Part shown: one piece after another, positions 40,024 to 47,685 of the stretch
Position numbering within the stretch: position 1 is the first letter of the stretch
Layout: each line of letters starts with the position of its first letter
Assembly: GCA_964017195.1 (NCBI GenBank)
Contig: OZ024898.1
Coordinates: forward strand, 4,742,482 to 4,806,481
Reading direction: 5' to 3'
Source: Siderastrea radians
Taxonomy: Eukaryota > Cnidaria > Anthozoa > Scleractinia > Rhizangiidae
DNA length: 64,000 bases
Made by a program: the position numbers and the translations under genes
The notes under the pieces: generated by a model
The model's database searches: none
What the model saw: only the letters and a program-made list of their open reading frames with translations
What the model was told of the DNA's origin: nothing

Positions 40024-40707
40024 ATGAAAACCGTCGTGTCGTTATTGAATGGATCTCGACGTCCTGGCGTCCCCTTGCCCCCCGAATTGTTACAACGTAT
40101 GGATTCGTTGTATGCCTTTTACCATCAACAATGGTGGTGTTATCGCAAAATGTTGAATCATTTCAAGCGTTGCCATGCCTTGTACAATGGTCTGGCGTTA
40201 CTCCTGATGGCCGCCGGCATGATTGCTGGCCCCCTGTTGGACAACAGCACGTTGGTGGCGTGTTTGGCGGCCGTAGGGACGGTGGTCAAAGGATGGGCCG
40301 ATTTTAAACAATACCGATTTAAAGTGACCATGAGTCGATTTGCGTTTACCACCTATGCCAAAGCCTTGACCGAATTGAAAACCTATGGGCGTGGAGTTCC
40401 CTTGGAGGATCTGGAAGGATTTTTGATCAAGATGCAAACGTTGGATGATACCATTGTGGATTTCACCCCTCCCTTACCCAAACGGTGCGTCCAAGAGTAC
40501 CATGGTCATTTTGTCTACCAACCCGTGGAAGCCCAATGCTATGTGGACGGATGTCCTCGTCCCTTGAGACCCAAAGGGTATTGGACAGATAAAAAGCCGC
40601 TCCCTCCCAGTCCTACACTCTTAGAACCATGGCCGTCCAACGACGACGACGACGACGAAGAAAAAGAAGAACACGACAACGAGGTGGGGGTTGGTGGTCC
40701 GATTTAA
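40024..40707 (+). CDS. Two-transmembrane protein, SLATT-like in layout
   Basis: 227 residues from ATG 40024 (GTG at 40018 less likely). A helical start is followed by two membrane segments, about 52-72 (ALYNGLALLLMAAGMIAGPL) and 75-91 (STLVACLAAVGTVVKGW), then a long helix with AFTTYAKALTEL and a C-terminal Asp/Glu tail. Helix, 2TM, helix is the plan of SLATT domains, which in bacteria pair with SLOG sensors as membrane effectors; this element also has a SLOG gene. Similar 2TM genes are, to my memory, common in Polintons, so a structural or membrane-penetration role is equally possible. The acidic tail is overprinted by the start of the next gene. Confidence 0.6.
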   Translation: MKTVVSLLNGSRRPGVPLPPELLQRMDSLYAFYHQQWWCYRKMLNHFKRCHALYNGLALLLMAAGMIAGPLLDNSTLVACLAAVGTVVKGWADFKQYRFKVTMSRFAFTTYAKALTELKTYGRGVPLEDLEGFLIKMQTLDDTIVDFTPPLPKRCVQEYHGHFVYQPVEAQCYVDGCPRPLRPKGYWTDKKPLPPSPTLLEPWPSNDDDDDEEKEEHDNEVGVGGPI

Positions 40708-40802
40708 AACGCAATACCCGTCAAGGCTATAAAGAGACGCAAGACCTCATCAAACAAAACAAAGCCCTTCAACGTGTCTTGTCGCACTCATGGTATCCTT
40801 GA
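40629..40802 (+). CDS. 57-residue Arg-rich protein overprinted on the 2TM gene
   Basis: ATG 40629 to TGA 40800-40802. The start is a run of arginines from (CGA)n, which in the 2TM frame reads as the Asp run of its tail. A GGGWWSDLKRNTRQGY segment follows. It looks like a core peptide by composition. The next gene starts inside its last codons, at 40790. Confidence 0.55.
   Translation: MAVQRRRRRRRKRRTRQRGGGWWSDLKRNTRQGYKETQDLIKQNKALQRVLSHSWYP
40728..40734 (+). promoter_or_regulatory. TATA box
   Basis: TATAAAG 56 bp before the ATG at 40790. Confidence 0.5.
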
Positions 40803-40957
40803 GGAGGAGACGACGACGTCGTCAACGAGGCGGTTTTTTAAATCTATTGGTCCCCGCCATGGCGGGATTGGGAAAAGCCGTGGCCTTGGAAACGGATAAA
40901 CGTATAAAACGCACGATCCAAAAAGCCAACCAACGGTATCGTCGCCGTCCTCGGTAA
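40790..40957 (+). CDS. Adenovirus pX-like small protein, intact copy
   Basis: 55 residues: Arg-rich start (SLRRRRRRRQRGG), hydrophobic FLNLLVPAMAGLGKAVAL and a basic end (QRYRRRPR). The order basic, RGG, hydrophobic helix, basic matches adenovirus pX and adintovirus X-type proteins. A paralogue in broken form lies at 35661-35826. Probably a membrane-active or DNA-binding core peptide. Confidence 0.6.
   Translation: MVSLRRRRRRRQRGGFLNLLVPAMAGLGKAVALETDKRIKRTIQKANQRYRRRPR
40903..40909 (+). promoter_or_regulatory. TATA box
   Basis: TATAAAA 52 bp before the ATG at 40961. Confidence 0.5.
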
Positions 40958-40960
40958 ACG

Positions 40961-41278
40961 ATGCAACGTCTTCGACGTCAATTCCCGTTTTTACGGTCCA
41001 TGTTACAAGAAGCCAATGGTTCCAAACGTCAAGAGTTGTTACAACATGCCAATGCCGATCAAATCAATGCGGTGAGCGAACTGGTCTTGAACTTCTTAAA
41101 AAACGAGATTCCCGTCACCCCACCCATCCTGGCCAAACTTCAACCCTATAAAAAGGTGCTACGCGATTTGGGACGTCGTCGACATTCCGTCAAAAAACGT
41201 CGGGCGTGGTTGGTTCAACAAAAAGGACGCGGCTTATTTCAAGGACTCCATCACGTATTATGTCAATGTCTTCGTTAA
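40961..41278 (+). CDS. Conserved small basic Polinton protein
   Basis: 105 residues, starting 3 bases after the previous stop. Pattern FLRSMLQEANGSKRQELLQHA, ISEL-like helix, then basic KKVLRDLGRRRHSVKKRR and a GRGLFQGLHHVL end. I recognise this as a recurrent small protein of cnidarian Polintons. Function unknown; composition suggests a virion protein. Confidence 0.6.
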   Translation: MQRLRRQFPFLRSMLQEANGSKRQELLQHANADQINAVSELVLNFLKNEIPVTPPILAKLQPYKKVLRDLGRRRHSVKKRRAWLVQQKGRGLFQGLHHVLCQCLR

Positions 41279-41490
41279 CGCTTGCCACGTGGATGCGTCT
41301 GTTACAAGAGGCCAATCGGGCCACCGACCAGTGGAAAGACGAGTGTCATTATTGGAAGCATAAATATCACCTGTTGTATCGAGAGTACAGGCACATCTTA
41401 AAGTCCCGTCTTTGTGAGAGCTGTCGTGAGATAGAAGACGGGGAACTTTGCTCCGAGTGTAGTCAACCCCCATGGACGAGGTCTACATGA
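41260..41490 (+). CDS. Small protein with a CxxC-CxxC knuckle
   Basis: 76 residues from ATG 41260, overlapping both neighbours in other frames. A helical region (RLLQEANRATDQWKDECHYWKHKY) comes before CESC and CSEC, a probable zinc-binding pair. No family recognised. Confidence 0.5.
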   Translation: MSMSSLTLATWMRLLQEANRATDQWKDECHYWKHKYHLLYREYRHILKSRLCESCREIEDGELCSECSQPPWTRST

Positions 41491-42113
41491 TCCCCCACAA
41501 GGACTTGGAACAACTCATTCAATATTACAAAGGAGAACTCACCGAAAATGCCTTGTTGAACAAAGCCGCGACGCTCGCCGCCAAAAAACATGTCTTGTTA
41601 GCCAACCCCCAATTGCCCCCGGCCGTGGTCAATGCTCAAACCAAACCGTTGAGTCAAGAATTAACCAAGTTAACGAAACGCATTCGTCAATTTCCTGGAG
41701 GCGTGGGCGTGGGGGCCCCGGGTGGCCCGCCAGGCGAAGACGAAGAGGAAGAGGCCGGGGATTTGGTGACCGGCCCCGTGGAACAATGGTTGAAGCGCAT
41801 GATAAAAGGCAGCCCGTCGAGCCCCAAACCACCCATTAGCCCTGCCACCAAGAAAGGCAAAGGAGCAGCCACCACCAGTAAGATTGTCAAGAAAGGGAGC
41901 CCTTCCACCAGTCGAGGGGATACCCGGTCGCGTTTAGAAGCCATTCGAGAAGAGCGCAAGGCCTTGGAAAAAAAGTTAGCCGAGAGTGGTAAAGGCAAAG
42001 GCAAAGGCAAAGGCGTCTCCCGTGAAGTGGAACGATTGAAACCCTTACCCGGGTGGGAAGATTGGCACCGAGGCAAAAAGTTACGACGTCGATTGGATTA
42101 CGACAGTGAGTAA
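41472..42113 (+). CDS. Conserved Polinton virion-associated protein
   Basis: 213 residues. The N-terminal block YMIPHKDLEQLIQYYKGELTENALLNKAA and a following KPLSQELTKLTKRIRQ segment are a pattern I recognise in cnidarian Polintons. The rest is low complexity: Gly/Glu stretch, Ser/Pro/Lys stretch, then a Lys-rich helix with (GK)n. Likely a flexible, basic virion component. Function not established. Confidence 0.6.
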   Translation: MDEVYMIPHKDLEQLIQYYKGELTENALLNKAATLAAKKHVLLANPQLPPAVVNAQTKPLSQELTKLTKRIRQFPGGVGVGAPGGPPGEDEEEEAGDLVTGPVEQWLKRMIKGSPSSPKPPISPATKKGKGAATTSKIVKKGSPSTSRGDTRSRLEAIREERKALEKKLAESGKGKGKGKGVSREVERLKPLPGWEDWHRGKKLRRRLDYDSE

Positions 42114-42117
42114 AAAG

Positions 42118-42474
42118 ATGCCCACCAAGAGGAGACGGGGCGTGAAACGGAAACGCCGTCAACGTGGAGGGGCCTTGGATGTCCAAAAATGGATCGCTAA
42201 AACCGGCAAAGAATTTCATTGGCCCGGCTATCAGTACATGGGCCCTGGCACGCATTTAGCCAAACGTCTGAAACGGGGGGATCCCGGGATCAATCGCTTG
42301 GACCAAATTGCGAAACAACACGACATTGATTACAGCCGTGCCAAGAATTTGGAAGACAAATGGAAAGCCGATACCAAGATGATCCAAGCCATTGATCGGT
42401 TACCCGGCAAGAAAACCAAGACGGAACGCGTGGTCAAAAAAATCATGCAAGCCAAGAAACGCTTAAAATTGTAA
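42118..42474 (+). CDS. Phospholipase A2-like protein (parvovirus VP1u type)
   Basis: 118 residues from ATG 42118 (GTG 42106 in frame). After a basic start comes a calcium-loop-like YMGPGT (40-45) and the catalytic HDIDY (His 68, Asp 69), followed by a Lys-rich end. This is the sPLA2 arrangement of parvovirus VP1 unique regions and of similar proteins in Polintons and adintoviruses, which help the particle leave the endosome. The second Gly-Asn of the usual loop is Gly-Thr here, so activity is uncertain. AATAAA follows near 42524. Confidence 0.8.
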   Translation: MPTKRRRGVKRKRRQRGGALDVQKWIAKTGKEFHWPGYQYMGPGTHLAKRLKRGDPGINRLDQIAKQHDIDYSRAKNLEDKWKADTKMIQAIDRLPGKKTKTERVVKKIMQAKKRLKL

Positions 42475-42991
42475 TTGTTTTAATCACCTCGTGTTACAGC
42501 CCATGTTGTGTTCTTTTGGGAGAAAATAAAACAAAATGAAAATGTCTGCACCTGTCTTTTTTTCAAGAAACAAAATCATCCAAATCAAACGGATCGTCCA
42601 CATCTCAATTGTTCCCATTCGTCAGGGGACATGTGCTTTAAAAAGTCACACACCTCCCCTCTGCTCTCTCTTCTCTAATTGTTCAGCAAGACTCTTGTCT
42701 TGGACACGTTCTGCCTTCACCTTGTTCAAAATTTGCTCCACCTTTAAATCGTCTTCGAATGTTTCAAACTCTTTCAATAATTTCTCGTGGTCATGATAAG
42801 ATGCTCCAGCCAGGCGCTCGCTCTGTTTTTATGGTCTCTCGTCGTTCCCCGCTAGGCCTGATGGGACCTCAGAGAGGGGGAGGGGGGTCCCCCCTCCTGG
42901 GGGACCCCATGTCCCTGATAGGTGATTGGTCCATTCCCTCCTCCCCCAGGACCTTTGTTCTCTATAAAAAAAAACAACCACGTCCTGTTTT
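42475..42991. other. Intergenic region between converging genes
   Basis: About 515 bp with AATAAA on the plus strand near 42524, T-rich stretches and a G-run/C-run inverted repeat at about 42877-42905 (GGGGGG T CCCCCC). No supported gene. The G-rich inverted repeat could separate the two transcription units. Confidence 0.5.
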
Positions 42992-44044
42992 TTATGTCCG
43001 TTGACTTTTTCTGGAGAGTTGAAGAGTGAGGATGGTGCTGCCTTGTTTGAAGGGAGCCGGCTGTCCATTGGCTGTTTGAATGTCAATGGCAATGCTGTCA
43101 AAGATGGTCTTGCGAAGAGGAAAAAACATCCGTTGCGTGGTATCAAACTGATGATCGGTATTGCCGGCATCCATGGAACGTAAAAAACCTTTTTGTTGAT
43201 TTCCAACAATACTCTGTGCGACGAGATCCGTGTAAATCATGAGTTGTTGTTGTCCTTCTTGTGGTTTGACAGTTTGCGTGGTGGGAAATGGTTGTCGACT
43301 GAGATTTGGACCCAAGAAGAAGTAATAATCGAAATCGGGGTGGGTAAAGGTGACGGAGACATGCCCCAACGGGGGATATTTGCTGACAGGCCCGACGGTT
43401 GGTTCCCATTTATGCCGATCGTTGTAATCCACAATATGTTTCACCAAATAATTCTTTTCTTGGACCACGCGTTCCGTGGACGTTCCATCTTTCACCAGTC
43501 CCATCAGGCCAGCGAATTTCCATTCCATTTCAAATTGCATGTTGGCTGGAATGAGTACATACAGGGAATCTAATTCGGAGGCGATGCCCGTATTGGTGAT
43601 TTTCACGTAGGGTTGAGCCAGGTTAAGAGCGGCTAGTTCTTGTCGTTTAGCCTGATCGTCCACGTCCATTTTGGCTATATCCATCATGACTTCCATGTGT
43701 TGTTTTTCCATTTCGTAACCGATGGCGATCCATGCTTCTTTCAAATTGTGGTAATACCCTGGGGGTAAATGGATTTGTTTGGTGACTTGAATGGGAGCCG
43801 TTCCATCGCCACGTTTTGGCACGTATCTGATATCTGTTTTCATCCAGTGTTTTTGACTATCTTCTTGCGTCCAATTCTGCTTGGTTTGATGTTCCAATTG
43901 TTGATTAAAACCAGGGTGTGAGATATGAACGAGGGCTGCTTCCCAATCATCTTCTACCAGATAGTGTGAATGAGGAAGTCTACCGGTAAATTTTTGCCCC
44001 GTGCCTTGCGCTTGATCACTGAGGAGGGTAATGTAGAAACTCAT
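42992..44044 (-). CDS. Minor capsid (penton-like) protein, paralogue 3, opposite strand
   Basis: 350 residues from ATG 44044. It starts MSFYITLLSDQAQG and keeps the WEAALVHISHP strand, so it belongs to the FYVTL family of 33269-35358, though it is more divergent and ends differently (SIAIDIQTANGQPAPFKQGS, LQLSRKSQ). That end is duplicated in both TIRs. Two TATA-like motifs lie upstream on the minus strand (44075-44090). A third paralogue on its own promoter could be a fibre- or spike-like form; this is inference. Confidence 0.65.
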   Translation of the reverse strand: MSFYITLLSDQAQGTGQKFTGRLPHSHYLVEDDWEAALVHISHPGFNQQLEHQTKQNWTQEDSQKHWMKTDIRYVPKRGDGTAPIQVTKQIHLPPGYYHNLKEAWIAIGYEMEKQHMEVMMDIAKMDVDDQAKRQELAALNLAQPYVKITNTGIASELDSLYVLIPANMQFEMEWKFAGLMGLVKDGTSTERVVQEKNYLVKHIVDYNDRHKWEPTVGPVSKYPPLGHVSVTFTHPDFDYYFFLGPNLSRQPFPTTQTVKPQEGQQQLMIYTDLVAQSIVGNQQKGFLRSMDAGNTDHQFDTTQRMFFPLRKTIFDSIAIDIQTANGQPAPFKQGSTILTLQLSRKSQRT

Positions 44045-44074
44045 GATGACAACAAAATAGCCCATGGTTGCCTT

Positions 44075-44090
44075 TTTTATACCTATATAA
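44075..44090 (-). promoter_or_regulatory. Minus-strand TATA region for paralogue 3
   Basis: TATAAAA-type (44075-44081) and TATATAG-type (44084-44090) motifs 30-45 bp before the ATG at 44044. Confidence 0.5.
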
Positions 44091-44113
44091 GGACCTTGAC
44101 CTCCCAAGGCTCC

Positions 44114-44332
44114 TTAAAAACAAGGAAACGCGCTCGGACAGGTTTCCAACCAGACAATAAACACGATCCAACGCCCGATATTCCCTTGACAGAGTTCAAT
44201 CGCCTGTAAAGGATCGTCTGTCGGTTCCGGTAAGTCAGTAGGTTCATACAACTGCTTACACAGGTACAAGTGTGTCTTGTAAAGAAACCAATCTTTAAAA
44301 CTTGACGAGATATAGAGAAAACAACCGGGCAT
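44114..44332 (-). CDS. Small protein, paralogue of 31790-32161
   Basis: 72 residues from ATG 44332. Shares the plan of the longer gene at 31790: YLCKQLYEP, a Pro/Asp stretch, then RWIVFIVWLETCP. Shorter at both ends and possibly truncated. Function unknown. Confidence 0.45.
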   Translation of the reverse strand: MPGCFLYISSSFKDWFLYKTHLYLCKQLYEPTDLPEPTDDPLQAIELCQGNIGRWIVFIVWLETCPSAFPCF

Positions 44333-44488
44333 CTTTGATCGTTCCCTTTAGAAAAAGCGCGCAATAAAATTTCTATATACAAAACAAGGTGGGTGTGGAT
44401 TGTGATGTCAAAGGGTATGTTTCGACATGTTCCGACAAGCAATCTACCGACAAAGACGGTTATGACGTCATGGGGTAAGTCTGTACCT

Positions 44489-44496
44489 ATTTAAGG
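44489..44496 (+). promoter_or_regulatory. TATA-like box
   Basis: TATTTAAG 46 bp before the ATG at 44542. Confidence 0.45.
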
Positions 44497-44541
44497 TGTG
44501 ACAGTTAAACCAAATCAATTCTGTTTTAGACAGAAGACAAC

Positions 44542-45057
44542 ATGGAACAAATCTGTATGATTGTCGATTTGGATGGGTATCAAGTGAACCATCAACCGTT
44601 TATTGTAAGGGAAATGGGTGTTTACAGTTTACAGCACGGGAGTTTCAGCTGGTTCTTGGAAAACAAGTTGCCTTACCTCTCGTTGGAAAAGCGAGATCGT
44701 AAAACGGTCAACTATGTCTACCATCATATTCACGGCTTACGCTTTGAATCGAGCAAGCAAGAAAAAGCCTTACCTCAACATCTGGTCAAAACCATGATCG
44801 AGTCAGCCTATCATCGTTCCAGAACGCAACACCAATACATGGTAGCTTACAAGGGAGGATATTTGGAAAAGAATCTACTAAACGAGCTACAGATTCATTG
44901 CGTTAACTTGGAAGACTTTGGATGTCCTAAAGTCGAGAAACTCATCGCCATGGGGTTTGATGTAGGATTAACCTGCGGTCGTCACGCGAAACCCACCCAC
45001 CATTGTCCCAAACAAGAAACCTATTTGTTTTACCAATGGATCCAGTCTCAAGCTTGA
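44542..45057 (+). CDS. Predicted nuclease-like protein of a widespread Polinton-associated family
   Basis: 171 residues. The N-terminus MIVDLDGYQ followed by FIVREMGVYS (Asp 10 or 12 and Glu 24) resembles the first acidic motifs of RNase-H-fold exonucleases. Later features are HHIHGLRF, YMVAYKGGYLEKNLL, an LEDFGCPKVEKL block and an HCPKQETYLFYQW end. I recall related proteins in many invertebrate genomes near Polintons. Nuclease function is a guess from the acidic motifs. It ends 30 bases before the right TIR. Confidence 0.5.
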   Translation: MEQICMIVDLDGYQVNHQPFIVREMGVYSLQHGSFSWFLENKLPYLSLEKRDRKTVNYVYHHIHGLRFESSKQEKALPQHLVKTMIESAYHRSRTQHQYMVAYKGGYLEKNLLNELQIHCVNLEDFGCPKVEKLIAMGFDVGLTCGRHAKPTHHCPKQETYLFYQWIQSQA

Positions 45058-45086
45058 AACCATCTTTATCAGCACTAGAACTGGTG

Positions 45087-45170
45087 GGACGATATTACCG
45101 AAACCGTCAAAACTATTCTGGCCCATGACAAACAAGAAGAAGAAGCCTTCACCAGTCAATTTAAATGAAC
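45087..45170 (+). pseudogene. C-terminal remnant of the 27900-28358 gene in the right TIR
   Basis: Encodes the last 27 residues (from DDITETVKTIL to FTSQFK) without any start. It exists only because the TIR boundary cuts that gene. Confidence 0.85.
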
Positions 45171-46130
45171 GTGAAGCAAGCAAGCAAGCAATCTGTTGAC
45201 AGCTTGGTGATCATTTTGTTTCCTTCACAACAACACAGAACTCCAGGGGAGGAAAAGAATGATCATGACAGAGTCCACAGGCTACCATGACATGAATAAA
45301 AAACCTGTGTCATCCAAATAAAACCAATCAACTCTCTTTTGTTTTGTTTTTTAAAAAAGGGATTTTTGTTTTTCAAACCGAGCCGAACTCGATCGATCGA
45401 TCGATCGATCGCTTCTAACCCAAAAAAAAACCTCCCACCCAAATCCCCAAGAAACACTCTTCCATCCATTGTCTCCTACTCGCTTCGACCCGAAAAAAAA
45501 AAATTTCCATGCTTTTTTCCAAAAAAAAATTTTTTTTTCCACCCCCGACCGGGATTCGAACTCACATTAAAAAGATCTTGGTTTCCCCCACAGCGTGCGC
45601 CAAGCGCGCGCCGCTGCCGCCGATTCCCCGCGCGCGCACGCGCCCGCCGCCGCCGCCGCCGCCGCCGCTGCTGCTGCCCACCAACACCACCATCTCATCG
45701 AATCGGGATCGGAAAAAAGAGAGGGGTATCGAACCTCGGTATCGACAAAAATCCGATCGGTATCAAACCTCTGTATGAACCCCAACCCTTTGAGCCCGCG
45801 ATCCCCTTTTTTTCAACCAACTGGTCAGCGGTTTCCCACCCTAGCCAGAGGGTGATTCCCCTACGTCATGTAAGCGTCACGAAATGTCCTCTCTTTGCTG
45901 ATCTGAGCCCGCGATCTCCTTTTCCTAGACCGGTCAGCGGTTTTCCAAACAAAAACACGTGAACTCTTCATTTCCAACAACATTCCTTTCTGATGACGTC
46001 ATCACTTCTGATCATCACTTCTGATTGTTTAGGGGCGGGTCTTTTCCATACAAAAAACCTCTAGCCGCCATCTTGGATTTGGCTCTCGACCAATCACAAG
46101 CCGAGTTCAGATCTAGTCAGACGGGCTATA

Positions 46131-46250
46131 CTACTACAAAAAACATCTTTGACACCATCCACATTGACATCCAAACAGCCAATGGACAACCAGCTGCCTT
46201 CAAACAAGGCAACACCGTCATCACCCTTCAACTCTCTAGAAAAAGTCAAC
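46131..46250 (+). pseudogene. C-terminal fragment of a minor-capsid-type gene, right TIR copy
   Basis: Same 40-residue match to the end of the gene at 42992-44044 as in the left TIR. Confidence 0.75.
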
Positions 46251-46289
46251 GTCACCCAATGCCTTCCTTCATTTCTTACCCGAACCATC

Positions 46290-46976
46290 ATGGAGGACCT
46301 AGCCAATGAAGTCCGACGCATTATACGGAATCTTAATCTCGGCAGCAAAATTGAACTCCTCCTCGAAGAAATGCCCCTGAATTATCATCCAACGCAAAAC
46401 ATCGGCAAGAAAAAATACAAAGGAGAAGTCGTCTTGGCCCATTCCCGTTATCATCAAGAAAATCCCACCGTTCCATGCACCATCTACCAACATTTTGTCC
46501 CCTTGAACATCGATGCCATCCTTCAACAACGACGAACCACCGAAGGACTTCTTCTCTGTAACAATTCACCCAAAACCTCCATCGACACCCACGCTTTTGT
46601 CAAAGCCTGGTGCAAAGGACATTTTCATGCCGGTTGCTATTACCCGGGCGATTACCAAGAACAAAATCAAGACCTCCAAGTCAAACAACGGGCACTCGAT
46701 CGATGGTTCCAAGGTCTCGATGCCAATCTCCACCATAAAGACGACGATCCACTTCCCAACTTCCCTTCTTTCCATTGGTGTGAGCGAGACGATCTTCGAG
46801 ATCCCTGCAAGATTTGTCAACAAGTCTTACCCATCGATACCGATACCACTTGGAAACCCACCCATTCGGAAACCAATTGGGGCAGTGTCACCTGTCAACG
46901 TTGTAGAGACGCAGGGTGTGTTATCCCACCCGACGAACATTGTTGCGGTCTCTGTGGGACCTCAGATACCTCATGA
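46290..46976 (+). CDS. Cys/His-rich zinc-binding-type protein, right TIR copy
   Basis: Identical predicted 228-residue product to 26078-26764, with the same Cys pairs (173/176 and 202/205) and the same preferred inner ATG. Both copies point outward, toward the element ends. Having two copies may raise dose or simply follow from TIR conversion. Confidence 0.65.
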   Translation: MEDLANEVRRIIRNLNLGSKIELLLEEMPLNYHPTQNIGKKKYKGEVVLAHSRYHQENPTVPCTIYQHFVPLNIDAILQQRRTTEGLLLCNNSPKTSIDTHAFVKAWCKGHFHAGCYYPGDYQEQNQDLQVKQRALDRWFQGLDANLHHKDDDPLPNFPSFHWCERDDLRDPCKICQQVLPIDTDTTWKPTHSETNWGSVTCQRCRDAGCVIPPDEHCCGLCGTSDTS

Positions 46977-47407
46977 CATTTTCTTCGAACTTTGTTGACC
47001 AGAAAAAACCATCCTTGTAGATCACCATCTTGATGAGGTTCTTATTAAAAAAGACAGAGCCCAACCACCCGTCTCTCTCTTTATTTCGTCCAGCTGCTGC
47101 GCCCGCCATCCTTTTTTTCCCACTTGGTCAGCGGTCTCCCCACAAAAATCACACTCCCACCACCAGACGCCATCTTGCATGAGCCCGCGATCCCTTTTTT
47201 CATCCCTGGTCAGCAGTCTCCCCACAAAAATCACACCCCCACCACCAGACGCCATCTTGAATGACCTTTGACCCCTTCTCTCATTGGTCCATTCCTTTGA
47301 CCGGGATCACATGATAAAAAAGAAATGGCACGAGTCTCTCATTGGTTTAAAAAATTGGGGGGTGGGTCTTTTCGATACAAAGGGCCATACCGACGATCCA
47401 TACTACT

Positions 47408-47500
47408 CCTGCTAGAGCGAGGCGTACGGCCCTCATACGGGACCTTTTTCATATGGTTTTCCAAGGAAATTGCGCGCGGGTCCGTACGGGTCATACGATA
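47408..47500 (+). repeat. Right target duplication and end of host repeat copy A
   Basis: CCTGCT (47408-47413) repeats the left flank of Polinton-1. The next 87 bases match 48942-49025 of copy B, ending at the same GGGTCATA(C/T)GAT point, which marks the end of the host repeat. Confidence 0.85.
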
Positions 47501-47651
47501 ATTAACAGGAATATGTTATTTCTCCGTTGTTTGCTTGTAGTCACTAAGTTTGACCTCCTGTTTTACACACAATTCATTTCAGTTTAAGCAAAAAACAGAT
47601 TATTTAAGCTCAGGTAAATGTAAAGCATTTAAATGTAAAGCTCAGGTAAAT

Positions 47652-47676
<25 letters not shown>
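47501..47676. other. Short unique stretch
   Basis: AT-rich sequence with small direct repeats of an AAATGTAAAGC motif. Nothing coding. Confidence 0.4.

Positions 47677-47685
<9 letters not shown>

Larger units (their letters stand above)
45823..47217. repeat. Iteron-like motifs, right TIR
   Basis: Reverse complements of ACCGCTGACC at 45823-45832, 45932-45941 and 47126-47135. The copy at 47208-47217 has one mismatch (GGTCAGCAGT). TGAGCCCGCGATC partners lie beside the first, second and fourth. Confidence 0.6.
25646..47407 (+). mobile_element. Maverick/Polinton element 'Polinton-1', 21.76 kb, complete ends
   Basis: Begins AGTAGTATGG and ends CCATACTACT, with TIRs of about 2.33 kb and a perfect 6-bp duplication CCTGCT on both sides (25640-25645 and 47408-47413). 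The empty site is visible in host repeat copy B at 48936-48941 and inverted in copy C. It carries an integrase, packaging ATPase, adenain-like protease, double-jelly-roll capsid protein and minor capsid-type proteins, the core Polinton set, but no DNA polymerase. Left genes are on the minus strand, the central block is on the plus strand, and two genes at the right are on the minus strand. TIR divergence is under about 1 percent by eye outside microsatellites, so the insertion is young or the ends are converted. Confidence 0.95.
45087..47407 (-). repeat. Polinton-1 right terminal inverted repeat
   Basis: Inverse copy of the left TIR. Its inner end is 45087, inside the duplicated last codons of the 27900-28358 gene. 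The ungened part (45171-46289) holds GATC and GGC microsatellites, A/T runs and two iteron-like motifs. Confidence 0.95.

Noticed and set aside
42536..42796. 86-codon frame after the PLA2-like gene
   Set aside because: It lies in the convergent 3' intergenic region, has no recognisable features, and follows a poly(A) signal.
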